Assembly (NCBI GenBank): GCA_963920665.1
Contig: OY987263.1
Location: 23,114,547 to 23,178,546 of the forward strand
Length of the DNA stretch: 64,000 nucleotides
Reading direction: 5' to 3'
Source of the DNA: Straminergon stramineum
Lineage: Eukaryota; Streptophyta; Bryopsida; Hypnales; Calliergonaceae
Shown: in pieces, positions 61,658 through 64,000 of the stretch
Position numbering within the stretch: the stretch's first letter is position 1
Layout: every line of letters begins with the position of its first letter
Made by a program: the position numbers and the translations under genes
The notes under the pieces: generated by a model
Told to the model about the DNA's origin: nothing
Seen by the model: only the letters and a program-made list of their open reading frames with translations
The model's database searches: none

Positions 61658-64000
61658 TCAACACAGTGTGTTACAGGTAAGAGCCCTTGCTAAACCACGA
61701 AGTTGCTGGAACCGATCTCGAGGGAGAGCCTTTGTCATGAAATCCGCTAGCTGGTCTTCAATACAGACATACGTGATAATAATTTGACCATCTGATTCTG
61801 CATCTCGGATCTTGTGGTATTTGGTGTCGATATGTTTAGTTCGTTGATGGAACACGGGATTCTTGACCAACCGGATAGCAGACTGGTTATCGCAAAATAA
61901 TGGCGTAGGGTATTGTTGGGGGGATCGAAGACTGTGGAGCAAACGTCTCATCCATAAAATTTCTTAAGTGGCTAAAACAGCTGCAATATACTCAGATTCG
62001 GTAGTACTGAGCGAGGTACAAGTCTGTTTTCAGCTGCCCCATGCTACTGGGCCATCGTTGAGTAATAAGAGAAACCCAGATCGCGATTTACAATCGTCGC
62101 AATCTGCAACGTAATCCGCATCGCAGTAGGCAGTAAGTTGGTTGGGATGAGTCCTACGTCCATATGTTATGGTATGTGCAAGTGTCCCTTGTATGTACTT
62201 AAGAATTCGCTTAACTCCCGAAACATGGGTAGTAGTGGGATTATTGTTGAATCTAAACATGTTGCTGACGGCATAATTGATATTGAAACGTGTCCCTATA
62301 TGAGCAAATTGGAGACAACCAATACACTCACGATATGGAAATGTTACCTTAGGATTGTCCACTGTAGCAAGCTGCATGTGAGCTGCATTGGATGGGTCCG
62401 ATGGCACCGCAATAGAGTGGCAGTCTTCGTGGCCAAAGCGTCGGAGAACATGTTCCAAGTACCGTCTTTGATCGAGATGAATGAGACCTCGATCCCGATC
62501 CCTGGTTATATGTAATCCAACATAAACTTCGGCCAAACCTTGAGTAATTTGGAATGCTCCGCCCATGTAACTGAGGATGTCAACAATGCTGTCGTTAAAA
62601 GTACTACAGACCATCCTGTCATCAACCCAGATGCATAAAATCAATTTAGGGTTAGTTTTGTTGACATACACACAATAGTCGGCATCTGAAACAATGAGGT
62701 CGTAAGCTTGGAGAAAATGGTCAAACTTTCGGTTCCATACTCGTGCACTTTGCTTGAGGCCATATAAAGCCTTGTTGAGACGATAGACAAGTCTCTTGTT
62801 GGCTGCATGGCGAATCTCAAACCCAATTGGTTGTTGCATATATATTAGCTCCCGTAACAGGCCGTCGAGGTAGGCAGTACATACGTCAAATTGAGTAATG
62901 TTCAAGTCCTCCACTGCAGCAACGGAGAGGATTGTACGAATGGAGTCAAACTTGACCACTGGACTAAAGGTTTCTTGGTAATCAATACCCTTGCGTTGAG
63001 TGAACCCTTTAGCCACGAGTTGAGCTTTGTATCGGCTAACAGATCCATCAGCTGCAAGTTTGAGTTTATAAACCCATTTGCATTTGACTAGGTTTCCCTC
63101 TTTAGGAATTTCCTCAAGTGTCCAAGTGTTGTTCTTGACTAGTGACTCATATTCTTCATGCATTGCAGCCAACCACGGGTCTTTCTCAGGAGATGCCATG
63201 GCTTCTTCATAAATCTCTAGTTCGTTTGGTATTTCCGTTCGAGCAACACAGGCGTAGGAGTTGTGGTCAATTGGGTATATCCATTCTCCAAGGCGGTTGG
63301 GCGGTTGGCGAGTGCGGGTGTTATGGGCAGGTAAAATATCTTCGACAGGTTGTGCATGGGCTTCCACTGGTGGGAAGGGTTGAATATGATCTTCGTTTGC
63401 GGCAATGTCAGTAATGGCATTACCGGGAAGCTGATCAAGTACACTCAAGTCGTCAACATGTTGATTAGTAACTGGTATAACATCACTGGAGCTACTAGGA
63501 ATGAGAACTGGATTAACATCGATACTTGTGTCATCTGCTTTAGTGTCTGGAGGGGTGGAATTGATGTCAAGTACTACGGGTGGTAGTGGGATGAGAGGTC
63601 GGGGAAGTTGCTCCGGTATGACAACAGAGGCAATTCGGATCGACGGGTCTGGAGGGAGCTCACCATCAACCCTGAACCACTGGTGTGTGTGACTATCGTC
63701 TTGAGTGGTCCCAATAAGAGTTTCATCGAAGAGAACGTCTCGGCTCTCATCAATTCACTGAAGTTCATTATTCCACACTCTGTAGGCCTTACTAGTGGCC
63801 GAGTAGCCCATAAAAACACCCTTCCGACTCTTTGGTGTAAGCTTCTTCTGTAATTCTTTTGGGACATATACGTAAGCAATGGTCCCAAAGATTCGCATAT
63901 GGGAGACTGAGGGTTTCTCCTTGTACCACAGTTCGAAGGGAGTGCTTCCTTCTACAGTGCGGGTGGTTGTGCGATTTAAGGTATACACAACTGTATGTGC
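61658..64000 (-). pseudogene. pol: Ty1/copia retrotransposon polyprotein, 3' part (integrase end, RT, RNase H), with in-frame stops
   Basis: Read on the minus strand from the window edge: the integrase C-terminal region (STPFELWYKEKPSVSHMRIFG, about 63990-63760); a variable linker; the RVT_2 reverse transcriptase (about 63250-62400), with KCKWVYKLK, AQLVAKGFTQ and an active-site box reading WVDD where copia usually has YVDD; then the RNase H and C-terminal region (ADYVADCDDCKSRSGF; NQSAIRLVKNPVFH; KYHKIRD). A single frame runs throughout but is broken by TGA near 63757, TGA near 62029 and TAA near 61974, so this copy is probably non-autonomous. Gag, protease and the 5' LTR lie beyond the window. 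It ends close to the polypurine tract and 3' LTR. Confidence 0.88.

Noticed and set aside
62138..62515. 125-codon plus-strand frame in the copia element
   Set aside because: Antisense shadow of the reverse transcriptase region.
1..64000. tRNA, rRNA or CRISPR-like structures
   Set aside because: No tRNA A/B boxes in proper spacing, no rRNA sequence, and no regular direct repeats with unique spacers were seen.

Overview
The window is nuclear DNA of a land plant. It carries two split protein-coding genes with canonical GT-AG introns, a Ty1/copia polyprotein, CACTA and Stowaway-type elements, and long AT-rich intergenic DNA full of old repeats. One gene is a group Ia bHLH factor of the stomatal SPEECHLESS/MUTE/FAMA (SMF) class, a family confined to land plants. 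Its length (620 residues, against about 400 for flowering-plant FAMA) hints at a bryophyte, lycophyte or other early-diverging lineage. That is inference; the species cannot be named from the sequence alone.

Layout. 1-7 kb is AT-rich and repeat-laden: TTAA-flanked MITEs, one nested in another, plus small hairpin elements. 8.07-10.48 kb (minus strand) holds a complete five-exon gene for a 485-residue condensation-domain-like acyltransferase. 10.5-12.6 kb is GC-richer upstream sequence. 12.6-39 kb is a repeat graveyard of LINE-like 3' ends, more TTAA MITEs, Stowaway-like elements, a CACTA element with nested insertions, and a 2.2 kb foldback element with GC-rich arms. 39-47.8 kb is mostly unassigned, with a Stowaway hairpin and an ~80 bp minisatellite. 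47.81-50.96 kb (plus strand) holds the SMF bHLH gene in five exons, followed by a partial tandem copy of its last exon. 53.4-53.8 kb has exon-like blocks of unknown identity. 54.8-58.4 kb is a ~301 bp satellite array split by a TTAA MITE. 59.15-60.02 kb is a CACTA-type element. 61.17-64.0 kb (minus strand) is the 3' part of a copia retrotransposon with its 3' LTR and three in-frame stop codons.

The two cellular genes are unrelated in function and face each other across about 37 kb; nothing suggests a shared pathway. The most unusual content is a family of at least eleven non-autonomous elements sharing the terminus CCCCTAAAGGACC and flanked by TTAA. One was caught inserted in another with a clean TTAA duplication. 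This is the signature of piggyBac-type transposition, which is not a usual component of land-plant genomes.
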